Source of the DNA: Streptomyces venezuelae
GTDB taxonomy: Bacteria; Actinomycetota; Actinomycetes; Streptomycetales; Streptomycetaceae
DNA: 64,000 nt
Reading direction: 5' to 3'
NCBI RefSeq assembly: GCF_008642275.1
Contig: NZ_CP029189.1
Coordinates: forward strand, 2,836,001-2,900,000
The position numbers and the translations under genes were made by a program. A model generated the notes under the pieces. The model worked only from the letters and a program-made list of their open reading frames with translations, was not told the DNA's origin and made no database searches. How positions within the stretch are numbered: the first letter of the stretch is position 1; each line of letters begins with the position of its first letter. Below are positions 1 to 6,407 of the stretch, piece after piece.

Positions 1-830
1 CGCGCCCGGTAGGTCCCGCGCGGCAGCAGCCCCAGGACGGCGGGCACCAGCAGGGCCGCGCCCGCGATGCCCGGCGCGAGCGAGAGCCACCGCAGGTCCT
101 GGGCGGCGTACTGGAGCAGCCCCGCCCCCACCGAGATGCCGAAGGCGAGCCGGATCCGCCGCCGGTCGAAGGCCACGGGCGGGGCGTCGGGGTCGACGGG
201 CCCGGACGCGGTCCGCCGTATCGCGGGGAGCGCCACCACCAGGGGGACGACCACGAGCGCCGGTATCCCGAGGAAGACCCACCGCCATCCGAGGTGCTCG
301 GTGACCGTCCCGGAGGCCAGCGGCCCGACGATGGAGGGGACCACCCAGCTGGCGGCGAAGGCCGCCATGATCGCGGGGCGCAGCCGCTGTTCGTAGGCCC
401 GGCTGACGACGACGTAGAGGGCGACGATGACCAGCCCTCCACCGAAGCCCTGCACGGCCCGGCCGAGGACGAACACCCACATGACCCCGGCGGTGCCGGA
501 GATCACGAGCCCGGAGGCGAAGGCGGCGATCCCGATGGTCAGCGGCCGCAGCGGCCCCTGCCGGTCGGCCCACTGGCCGGCCAGGACCATGCCGAAGAGG
601 CTGGTGGTGAAGTAGGCGGAGAAGGCGAAGGCGTAGAGCCCGATCCCGTCGAGCTCGCGGGCGGCGACGGGCATGGCCGTGCCGACGGCGGTGGCCTCGA
701 AGGCGATGAGGAAGACGACGGAGATGATCCCGATGCTGAGCGTCCGGTACGCGGGCCCGAGAATCCCGCCCGGGGGCGGGGGCGGGATCGGTGCGGCTAG
801 GTCGGACACGCTGTGTTCAAGGGCGCTCAT
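1..830 (-). CDS. MFS multidrug efflux transporter, C-terminus cut by window edge
   Basis: Partial gene. It starts at the ATG at 830-828 and runs off the left edge, leaving about 276 codons. The translated part has a short proline-rich N-terminus, then repeated hydrophobic segments. The loop GQWADRQGPLRPL after the second segment is the classic MFS motif A region. The GxxxGP-type segment VVPSIVGPLASG matches motif C of the drug:H+ antiporter (DHA) group. A proton-driven exporter in the cytoplasmic membrane is therefore likely, with unknown substrate. The gene is divergent from tRNA-Cys. The missing C-terminus prevents separating 12-TM from 14-TM subfamilies. Confidence 0.85.
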   Translation of the reverse strand, partial: MSALEHSVSDLAAPIPPPPPGGILGPAYRTLSIGIISVVFLIAFEATAVGTAMPVAARELDGIGLYAFAFSAYFTTSLFGMVLAGQWADRQGPLRPLTIGIAAFASGLVISGTAGVMWVFVLGRAVQGFGGGLVIVALYVVVSRAYEQRLRPAIMAAFAASWVVPSIVGPLASGTVTEHLGWRWVFLGIPALVVVPLVVALPAIRRTASGPVDPDAPPVAFDRRRIRLAFGISVGAGLLQYAAQDLRWLSLAPGIAGAALLVPAVLGLLPRGTYRA

Positions 831-1010
831 CGCCCCAGAGTAAGGTGCGTAGCCCCGGAGTGACCCTGTCAATTCGACGGATCCCGCGCTCGTCCGCCGG
901 ACCTAGGTCCGGCGGACCGTGAACGCAGCATGGCAGTCGCGTTGCAGGACCTGCGATCCCCTTCCCCGCCCCCACAGGCCCCCGTAGCGTCATGCACGTC
1001 ACCACCACAC

Positions 1011-1082
1011 AGCCGTGTGCCCGAGTGGTTGAGGGACTCGCCTGCAAAGCGAGTTACGCCGGTTCGATTCCGGTCACGGCTT
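1011..1082 (+). tRNA. tRNA-Cys (GCA)
   Basis: A full cloverleaf can be folded. The acceptor stem AGCCGTG (1011-1017) pairs with CACGGCT (1075-1081). The anticodon stem CTCGC/GCGAG encloses the loop CTGCAAA with anticodon GCA, and the T arm is GCCGG-TTCGATT-CCGGT. The discriminator base is T at 1082, the usual identity base of tRNA-Cys. No CCA is encoded. It is transcribed away from the upstream MFS gene. Confidence 0.95.
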
Positions 1083-1089
1083 CGCGGCG

Positions 1090-1123
1090 GGCCGCTCGGG
1101 GGCAGGCGCACCCCTGAGCGGCC
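1090..1123 (+). terminator. Rho-independent terminator after tRNA-Cys
   Basis: An 8-bp stem GGCCGCTC (1090-1097) / GAGCGGCC (1116-1123), followed by TTCGCCTTTT. It can also act on the minus strand, where the lipoprotein gene ends at 1157. A short CCGGCT tandem repeat (about four copies, 1133-1158) lies between the hairpin and that stop codon. Confidence 0.7.
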
Positions 1124-1156
1124 TTCGCCTTTTCCGGCTCCGGCTCCGGCTCCGGC

Positions 1157-1705
1157 TCAGGCACCGCATCCGGTCTGCTGCCTGGCGAAGTCCAGGTACT
1201 TCTTCATGAGCCCCGCGAACAAGGGGCGGCGTTCCTTCTGCTCGATCTGCTCCGTCGACCCGTCGAGCCACAGCTTGAGCTCGAAGGCCTCGGTGGGGCC
1301 CTTGCAGGAGAGGAAGATCGCGGCGCCGCCGTCCCACAGCTTGCCGTTCTCCGCGAAGGGGAGCGGCTCCGGCTTCTGCTCGTCGACCGCGGGCGCCCAG
1401 AAGAAGTGCTGTCCCTGCGGCAGACGCTCCGCCGACGCGAAGAACCGGGTCTTCCCGTCCACGTAGATGTTGCAGATCGCGCTGTCGCGGCCGGCGGTCA
1501 GCCGCGCATCGGCCGGCGCGTCCACCCGCACTTCCTTGCCCGTGCCCACGAAGGGTGCGAGTTCCGTCGGGGTGAAGGCGCCGAAGCACGTGGACGCGGG
1601 GAGCTCGGGCGCGGCCGACGGCTTGCCGTCGGAGCAGCCGGCGAGCAGTGCCGCTCCCGCGACGACCGTGGCCGCGGCACGGTGGGTGCGAGGACCGGCC
1701 ATCAT
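1157..1705 (-). CDS. Putative secreted lipoprotein, last gene of the mycosin operon
   Basis: A protein of 182 residues. The N-terminus MMAGPRTHRAA is followed by a hydrophobic stretch and the lipobox LLAGC, so the mature protein should be lipid-anchored at the outer face of the membrane. The mature part has four further cysteines (STCFG, AICNI, LSCKG, TGCGA) that could form two disulfides. No family was recognised. The ATG at 1705 overlaps the upstream TGA (ATGA), so translation is probably coupled to the preceding DUF6571-like gene. Operon position suggests a surface partner or cargo-handling role for the mycosin system, but that is inference. Confidence 0.8.
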   Translation of the reverse strand: MMAGPRTHRAAATVVAGAALLAGCSDGKPSAAPELPASTCFGAFTPTELAPFVGTGKEVRVDAPADARLTAGRDSAICNIYVDGKTRFFASAERLPQGQHFFWAPAVDEQKPEPLPFAENGKLWDGGAAIFLSCKGPTEAFELKLWLDGSTEQIEQKERRPLFAGLMKKYLDFARQQTGCGA

Positions 1706-2546
1706 GATCCGCCGTTCATGGTGGCGACCAGATCCCGGCCGACCGAGTAGGCGTTGGCCGTCTCCGTGGACGCGACGCCCGCGTAGGAGTCGACGGTTCG
1801 CTCGGACAGTCCGGATCCGCGGGCCGCGATGCGGACCGATGCCGCGGCCGAGTCGGACGCACCGGTCTGCGCGCGCACGTACTCCTCGCCCGCCTTCTGG
1901 TTGCTGTCCTCGACCTTCTTCGCGGCGTCCTTCTCGGCCCCCTCGACCACGCTCTCCGTGATGTCCTCCTGGAGCCATTCGACGACGTCGCCGGCCAACG
2001 GCACCAGTTCGAGGTACTTGCCGCCCGCCGCGGTGATACCGCGGTTGACCCACTTGGCGTTGTCCTCGACGCCCTTGACGTACTCCTCCTGCTTGTGGGC
2101 GTTGTCGCCGAACGTGCCCTCCGCCCGGGCCTCCGACAGCATGCCTGCGATCTGGCCCCCCGGGTGCACCGCGACCTTGACGGCCGCGTCGACGTCCTCG
2201 TACTCGCCCCGATGCGTGAAGACGTCATTGACCAGGGCCGTGGTGAAGGTCCGCTGGGCCGTCGTCATCGCACCGTAGGCGTCCGGATCCTGGCCCACCG
2301 CCCCTATGAACCGTGCCATGCCGGCCTTGTCGAACTCGGCCATCTCGCCGTTGGCCTTGATCGTCCCGCTGCCGTTCTCCGCGGCGGCCTGGAGGTCCGG
2401 CATGTATTCGGCCGCCATCTGGCCGAAGTGCCCGGACAGCCCGCCCAGCGGCCCGTCCGGTTCCTTCGGGTCCGCGTCGACCAGTCGGTGACGGCCATCT
2501 GGAGCTTGCCCAGCGGCGCGTTCATCACGCTCTCGTACGTCAGCAT
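1702..2546 (-). pseudogene. WXG/DUF6571-like secretion-substrate gene, frameshifted
   Basis: Two reading frames are needed. The ATG at 2546, 8 bp after the upstream stop, opens a convincing N-terminus (MLTYESVMNAPLGKLQMAVTDW), typical of Streptomyces type VII substrates. After about 23 codons that frame turns into arginine-rich nonsense. From about 2480 a second frame reads VDADPKEPDGPLGGLSGHFGQ and continues for about 260 codons of well-behaved helical protein (PDAYGAMTTAQRTFTTALV, VHPGGQIAGMLSEARAE) to the stop at 1702. These segments resemble the C-terminus of DUF6571 proteins. The second frame has no ATG until 2418 and no ribosome site there. The switch lies near the GTCGAC at about 2474-2480. 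Full-length relatives are longer, so an internal deletion that joined the ends out of frame is likely. A sequencing error is possible. Confidence 0.65.
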
Positions 2547-2554
2547 CCCGGCGC

Positions 2555-2983
2555 CTACTTCAGGTACTCGTCTATCGCGGACGCGGTGAAGTCAGCGTGG
2601 AGCTGCTGCTCGTCCTTGGCGTGGGAGGCGAGCGAGTAGTTCAGCCCGTTGGAGATGTTGGCGCAGGCGGCCACGAGGGTCTTCACCTGGCTCTCCCAGG
2701 CACTGTTGGCCTTGAGCAGCGCCGCCCCGCTCGCGAAGCCCTCCTTGGTGAGGGCCCCGGCCGCCTCGGCGGTGGCGGTGGCGGCGTGCTTGCCGTCGGT
2801 CTGCAAGCACGTGTGCAGCTTGTACGCCTCGGAGCCGATCGCGCCGATCTGGTCCTGGTTGAGTTCGAGGTCACCGCCACCGCTGCCGCCACCGCCGGGA
2901 TCGATAGGCACCTGATTGAGGCGCATGGTGCCTCCGGCGGCGGCCGTGGCGCGAGCCGCCGACCATTCCTCGTCGAACGACAT
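2555..2983 (-). CDS. WXG100-like small secreted-protein candidate
   Basis: A protein of 142 residues, with ATG at 2983 preceded by GGAG 11 bp upstream. After a Gly-rich break (residues about 28-37) the sequence is nearly all amphipathic helix: an EAYKLHTCLQTDGKHA segment, then a helical hairpin, then AWESQVKTLVAACANISNGL and a charged tail ending DEYLK. The size, helical content and place beside a mycosin fit the ESX/WXG100-like partner proteins of Streptomyces. It lacks a clean W-x-G turn, so the family assignment rests mostly on context. It lies 50 bp after the mycosin and 8 bp before the frameshifted gene. Confidence 0.75.
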   Translation of the reverse strand: MSFDEEWSAARATAAAGGTMRLNQVPIDPGGGGSGGGDLELNQDQIGAIGSEAYKLHTCLQTDGKHAATATAEAAGALTKEGFASGAALLKANSAWESQVKTLVAACANISNGLNYSLASHAKDEQQLHADFTASAIDEYLK

Positions 2984-3033
2984 GGCGTGGACTCCTGAAG
3001 GCAGGGTGCAGGTCCGGTCGGATCAGCCCCGGG

Positions 3034-4212
3034 TCAGCGGTTACGTCGTACGACGACCACGGCCACGGCTCCACCGATCAGCACGCAGGCTCCCAGACCG
3101 AGCGCGATCCAGGGAAGGGAACTCCCGGTCTTCTTCTCCTCGGCCTGAGCGGCCGGCTTGGACGCCGCCGCTTCCGGGGCCTTGGCGTCGCCGGATGCGG
3201 AGGGCTTCTTGGCCGCCGCATCCGCCGCCGCGAGGTCGGGCAGCGGATAGACGTCGGCGGGGCCGGGGTCGCCGGGGTTGGTAAGCGCGACACGGGGGCG
3301 AACGATGCCGTACCCGATGTAGTCGTTGCGCTCAACACCATCGGTGGGCTTGCCCGCAGTGTTCAAGAGCACGCGCAGGACCTGGTTGTTGCTCCAGTCA
3401 GGGTGGGCGGACCAGATGAGGGCGGCGGAGGCGGAGGCGAGGGCCGAGGCATCACTGGTGCCGTGGTTTTTACATAGGCCGGTCTTGCCTGCGCATGCTG
3501 TAACCATGTCGACGCCCGGGGCCGACAGATCAATTTGCGGACCGTGCTGCGACTCCTTGGTCGCTAGCCCTTTGACGTCCGTTGCTCCAACGCCCACCAC
3601 TCCGGGCGTCGCGGCCGGGTAGAGGACCTGGTTGGTCGTATCACCGTCGTTGCCGCCGCTCGCAAAGATCAGTTTCCCTTTGGAAAGCGCGTACTTCACT
3701 GCTTCCCGCCGAGATTGATCATCTTCCGGTGTGCCGTCCACGCCCATGGAGATGTTGATGATCTTAGCTTCCGAGTCTGCCGCGTATCGAATGGCATCGA
3801 CCCAGGACGGGGTTTTCCGACTCTGCTCGTTCGGAACACGGATGGGGAGGATTTTGGCGCCGTGCGCCAAACCGAACGATCCATCGCCGCTGGGGTGCCT
3901 TCCCGAACCAGCAACCAGCGCGGCCATGGTCGTGCCATGGTTGTCGTAGTCGGAGCGCTCGTCACCGTCGTACGACGTCGCAAAATTCTTTCCTGGGAGA
4001 ACCTGTCCCTCCAGTTCCGGAATCTTGGCCACACCGGAGTCAATGATCGCGACGGTGACGCCCTTACCCGTGCTGGCCTTCCAGATCTCATCGGCTTTCA
4101 TTGCGTCGAGATGCCATTGCTGCGCTCGAATGGTCTCCGCATGGGCCGGGGTCGCGGCGACCCCGGCCAACAGCAAACCCACCAGGGCCGAGGTCGCCTT
4201 ACGCATGCGCAT
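3034..4212 (-). CDS. Mycosin-type subtilisin protease of type VII secretion
   Basis: A protein of about 392 residues. Signal peptide MRMRKATSALVGLLLAGVAATPAHA, then a subtilisin (S8) domain with catalytic Asp58 (AIIDSG), His92 (NHGTT), oxyanion Asn188 (ASGGND) and Ser253 (HGTSDAS). An Ala/Lys/Pro-rich linker (about residues 320-360) and one C-terminal transmembrane helix ending in RRNR complete the MycP architecture: an extracellular protease tethered to the membrane. In ESX systems mycosin both processes substrate and stabilises the secretion machine. The ATG at 4212 is preferred over ATG 4206 and TTG 4221 because GGACG lies 9 bp upstream. Codon use is visibly less GC-biased here than in neighbouring genes. 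No EccB/C/D/E genes lie nearby. Confidence 0.92.
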   Translation of the reverse strand: MRMRKATSALVGLLLAGVAATPAHAETIRAQQWHLDAMKADEIWKASTGKGVTVAIIDSGVAKIPELEGQVLPGKNFATSYDGDERSDYDNHGTTMAALVAGSGRHPSGDGSFGLAHGAKILPIRVPNEQSRKTPSWVDAIRYAADSEAKIINISMGVDGTPEDDQSRREAVKYALSKGKLIFASGGNDGDTTNQVLYPAATPGVVGVGATDVKGLATKESQHGPQIDLSAPGVDMVTACAGKTGLCKNHGTSDASALASASAALIWSAHPDWSNNQVLRVLLNTAGKPTDGVERNDYIGYGIVRPRVALTNPGDPGPADVYPLPDLAAADAAAKKPSASGDAKAPEAAASKPAAQAEEKKTGSSLPWIALGLGACVLIGGAVAVVVVRRNR

Positions 4213-4233
4213 CCGATGCAACGTCCGTTCTAC

Positions 4234-5685
4234 TTAGTCGATCACGGGCGGAACAACACGACGGCTGCCCTGCCAGGTCTCTTCGTCCTCAGCCAGGTAG
4301 TCGGGGCGTTCGCCCCCCTGCTCGTCCCGCCGCTTACCCGGAGTCTGCGGACGTGCACCCGCATGTCCCATGGCACCCGCGCCGCCGGCGGTGCCATTGC
4401 GCACCAGACCCGAACCGCCCTGGGTAAACGCCTGTCCGCCGGAAATCGGGCGACCGACCGCACCGGTCTGACGGCCTCCGACGACACCGCCCGGCTCCGA
4501 AGCCAGTCGCCGACCTGCTGCGAAGCTGCCCTGGCTGCCGTGGGCACCGCCACCACCGTGGCCCATGCCTCCGCCACCCAGGGGGCGGCCCGCCTGGGCT
4601 GCGCCTTCGCCGATCACCGTGCCACGCGGGATACCTGAGCTGGGGCCCGTCGACGTCACAGGCCGACCACCCATGATGCCGCTGTCACGCGTGGGCAATG
4701 CAGGTGTGCCAAGCACCTTGCCGCCAGAAGGAGGCAAGCCAGGACCGCCCAGAGCCGGATAGGGACCGATACCCGGACCGGTCAGGCCGGGCGACTTCAA
4801 ACCGCCAACCTGAGGAAGGGCCAAGGGCGGAAGTGCGGGCCCGGGAATGGGACTGACAGGACTCGTGGGCAACGGGCCGGGAGTGGTCGTCACTGGCGGC
4901 AGTGTCTGACTCGGGGGCAGCGTCCCGACCGTGTCGAGGTCCACGTCCACGTCACGGTCAGGAGTCACCGGCGCAGGCAGAGTCGCTGTCGGCAGCGTGT
5001 TGTCCGGCTGCGGCTGGCGTACCGGATCCCATCCCGTCTCGTTGGAGGAACCGGTGTTGCCACCATGCGTCGACGATGCGTACCCCGGGCTTCCCACCTG
5101 ACTTCCCGTTCCCGAACTGCCCCCCGTCCGAGCCATGTCAGATCCGCCATCGAGCTTCTCTGGCAACAGCACCGGAGGCGGCGCCGGGAACGTCGGGATC
5201 GGTGCCTTGTCCATCTCGGCCGACGACAACTGGTATGACTGCGCCAGGTTCGTCATCAGCCGGATGGCCTCGCGGCGGTCCGCGTCCAGAATCGTCTGCG
5301 CCTCCGAGCGGGTCTTCGCCGCGTCCGGGTCGTTGTGGTGCTCGATGGCCGCTGCGAGGTTCTTCGTCGCCGTCGCGTCGACCGCGGTCATCTTCGTGGC
5401 CTCGGTCATCGTCTGGACGACCTTGCCCATCCACTCCCCGCCCTTGGCGCTGTACTCGCCCAGGCGCAGCGTCGCGTTGCCCGTGCGGCTCACCCAGTCC
5501 TGGAAGGCGTCGGCTCCTTCGCCTTCCCAGCCGGTCACGACGTGCCACTTGAGCGACTCGCCGATCGCCTTGATCTTCTCAGCGGCCGAAGCCAGCTGGT
5601 CCGCGCGCGTCTGGACCGAAGTGGGGTCCAGCGAAGCGATCATGTCGCGCATCTGCTGGTGCGTGAAGTCTTCGAAGTTGGTCAT
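4234..5685 (-). CDS. Large WXG100/PPE-like protein with Gly/Pro-rich tail
   Basis: A protein of 483 residues. Residues about 1-170 are helical, with a W-E-G turn at GWEGEGADAFQDW, the helix-turn-helix signature of WXG100/PPE-like type VII substrates. From about 170 on it becomes a low-complexity Pro/Gly/Thr/Ser-rich tail (VTTTPGPLPTSPVSPIPGP and a long GGG-rich stretch), ending RRVVPPVID. Such tails are typical of exported LXG/PPE-like effectors or of long disordered surface proteins. No toxin domain is evident. Its ATG at 5685 overlaps the upstream stop (ATGA), and the mycosin follows 21 bp after its stop, so it is an obvious candidate protease or secretion client. The tail-coding DNA (about 4240-4700) shares the lower GC of the mycosin gene. 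Confidence 0.85.
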   Translation of the reverse strand: MTNFEDFTHQQMRDMIASLDPTSVQTRADQLASAAEKIKAIGESLKWHVVTGWEGEGADAFQDWVSRTGNATLRLGEYSAKGGEWMGKVVQTMTEATKMTAVDATATKNLAAAIEHHNDPDAAKTRSEAQTILDADRREAIRLMTNLAQSYQLSSAEMDKAPIPTFPAPPPVLLPEKLDGGSDMARTGGSSGTGSQVGSPGYASSTHGGNTGSSNETGWDPVRQPQPDNTLPTATLPAPVTPDRDVDVDLDTVGTLPPSQTLPPVTTTPGPLPTSPVSPIPGPALPPLALPQVGGLKSPGLTGPGIGPYPALGGPGLPPSGGKVLGTPALPTRDSGIMGGRPVTSTGPSSGIPRGTVIGEGAAQAGRPLGGGGMGHGGGGAHGSQGSFAAGRRLASEPGGVVGGRQTGAVGRPISGGQAFTQGGSGLVRNGTAGGAGAMGHAGARPQTPGKRRDEQGGERPDYLAEDEETWQGSRRVVPPVID

Positions 5686-6239
5686 GAGTAGCTACCTCCC
5701 GACGTGCTGGGCGACGGAGTCGGGGTCGCGCCCGGGTGCGCCTCGCCGGAGGCCTCGCGGCGGCGCTGTTCCGCCACCCACAACGGGTCACGTTCCTTGA
5801 CGTACTGCGCCTTCGCCTCGCTGGCGATGGCCACCAGGCGCCGCTTGGTCTCCTCGTCCACGCCGCCGTAGCCCTTGCCCGCCGACAGGACCGCGATGCC
5901 CAGGGCCTCGATCTGCGCCGCCAGTCCCTTCGAGAGGTCCTGAAGCTGGTCGATGACCTTGCCGTACGAGGTGAACAGCGTGTCGACCTCGGTGAAGCCC
6001 TTACCGAGCTTGCTGACCGGCAGTTTGCCGTCCGCCAGCTTCCTGTGGTCCGCGTCCGAGCCGGTGAGGTCGTCCAGAAGGCCGTCCACCATCTTCTTGT
6101 ACTCGGTCATCGAGTCGAACTCGACCCGCAGCGCCGCGGTGGCAGCGTTGTACGCCACCCCCGCGATCGCGCCCATCGGGCCAGCGATCCCCAGCGTGAG
6201 GGCCGTTGCTACTTGGCTCGCCCCGTTGTCGTCTGCCAC
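5682..6239 (-). CDS. Helical first protein of the mycosin operon, unknown function
   Basis: A protein of 185 residues with GTG start at 6239 and a strong ribosome site (GGGGAGG) about 6 bp upstream. The N-terminus has one hydrophobic stretch (ALTLGIAGPMGAIAGVAYNAA) without a clear cleavage site. The middle is a helical coil (MVDGLLDDLTGSDADH; VIDQLQDLSKGLAAQIEAL), and the tail is a Ser/Thr/Pro-rich GATPTPSPSTSGGSYS. It looks like a WXG-type helical bundle lacking the Trp, perhaps the dimer partner of the next protein. Family not recognised. It heads the operon and overlaps the following gene by ATGA. Confidence 0.75.
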   Translation of the reverse strand: MADDNGASQVATALTLGIAGPMGAIAGVAYNAATAALRVEFDSMTEYKKMVDGLLDDLTGSDADHRKLADGKLPVSKLGKGFTEVDTLFTSYGKVIDQLQDLSKGLAAQIEALGIAVLSAGKGYGGVDEETKRRLVAIASEAKAQYVKERDPLWVAEQRRREASGEAHPGATPTPSPSTSGGSYS

Positions 6240-6331
6240 GTCGGCCTCCCCGACTCCCCGTCATCCCCGTGAGAGTGGCGCCAGCGCCGCTCCCCGTCCC
6301 CGTTCGCACCCGTGTCCGCGCGTACGCGCAC

Positions 6332-6393
6332 ACCGGTACCGATCACTCTAGCGACCGGTACCGACAGGCCCAAGTCCGGGGTTGCACGTGCAA
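6332..6393 (-). promoter_or_regulatory. Promoter and operator-like repeats of the mycosin operon
   Basis: On the minus strand TTGGGC (6373-6368) and TAGAGT (6350-6345) are separated by exactly 17 bp, a good housekeeping-sigma promoter for Streptomyces, giving a leader of about 100 nt. Two identical 11-bp copies of ACCGGTACCGA (+ strand 6332-6342 and 6354-6364) flank the -10 hexamer with centres 22 bp apart, two helical turns. A perfect 12-bp palindrome TTGCACGTGCAA (6382-6393) sits directly upstream of the -35. The arrangement suggests repression at the paired repeats and activation or repression at the palindrome. The regulator is unknown. Confidence 0.55.
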
Positions 6394-6407
6394 TGCGGGT
6401 CACACGG

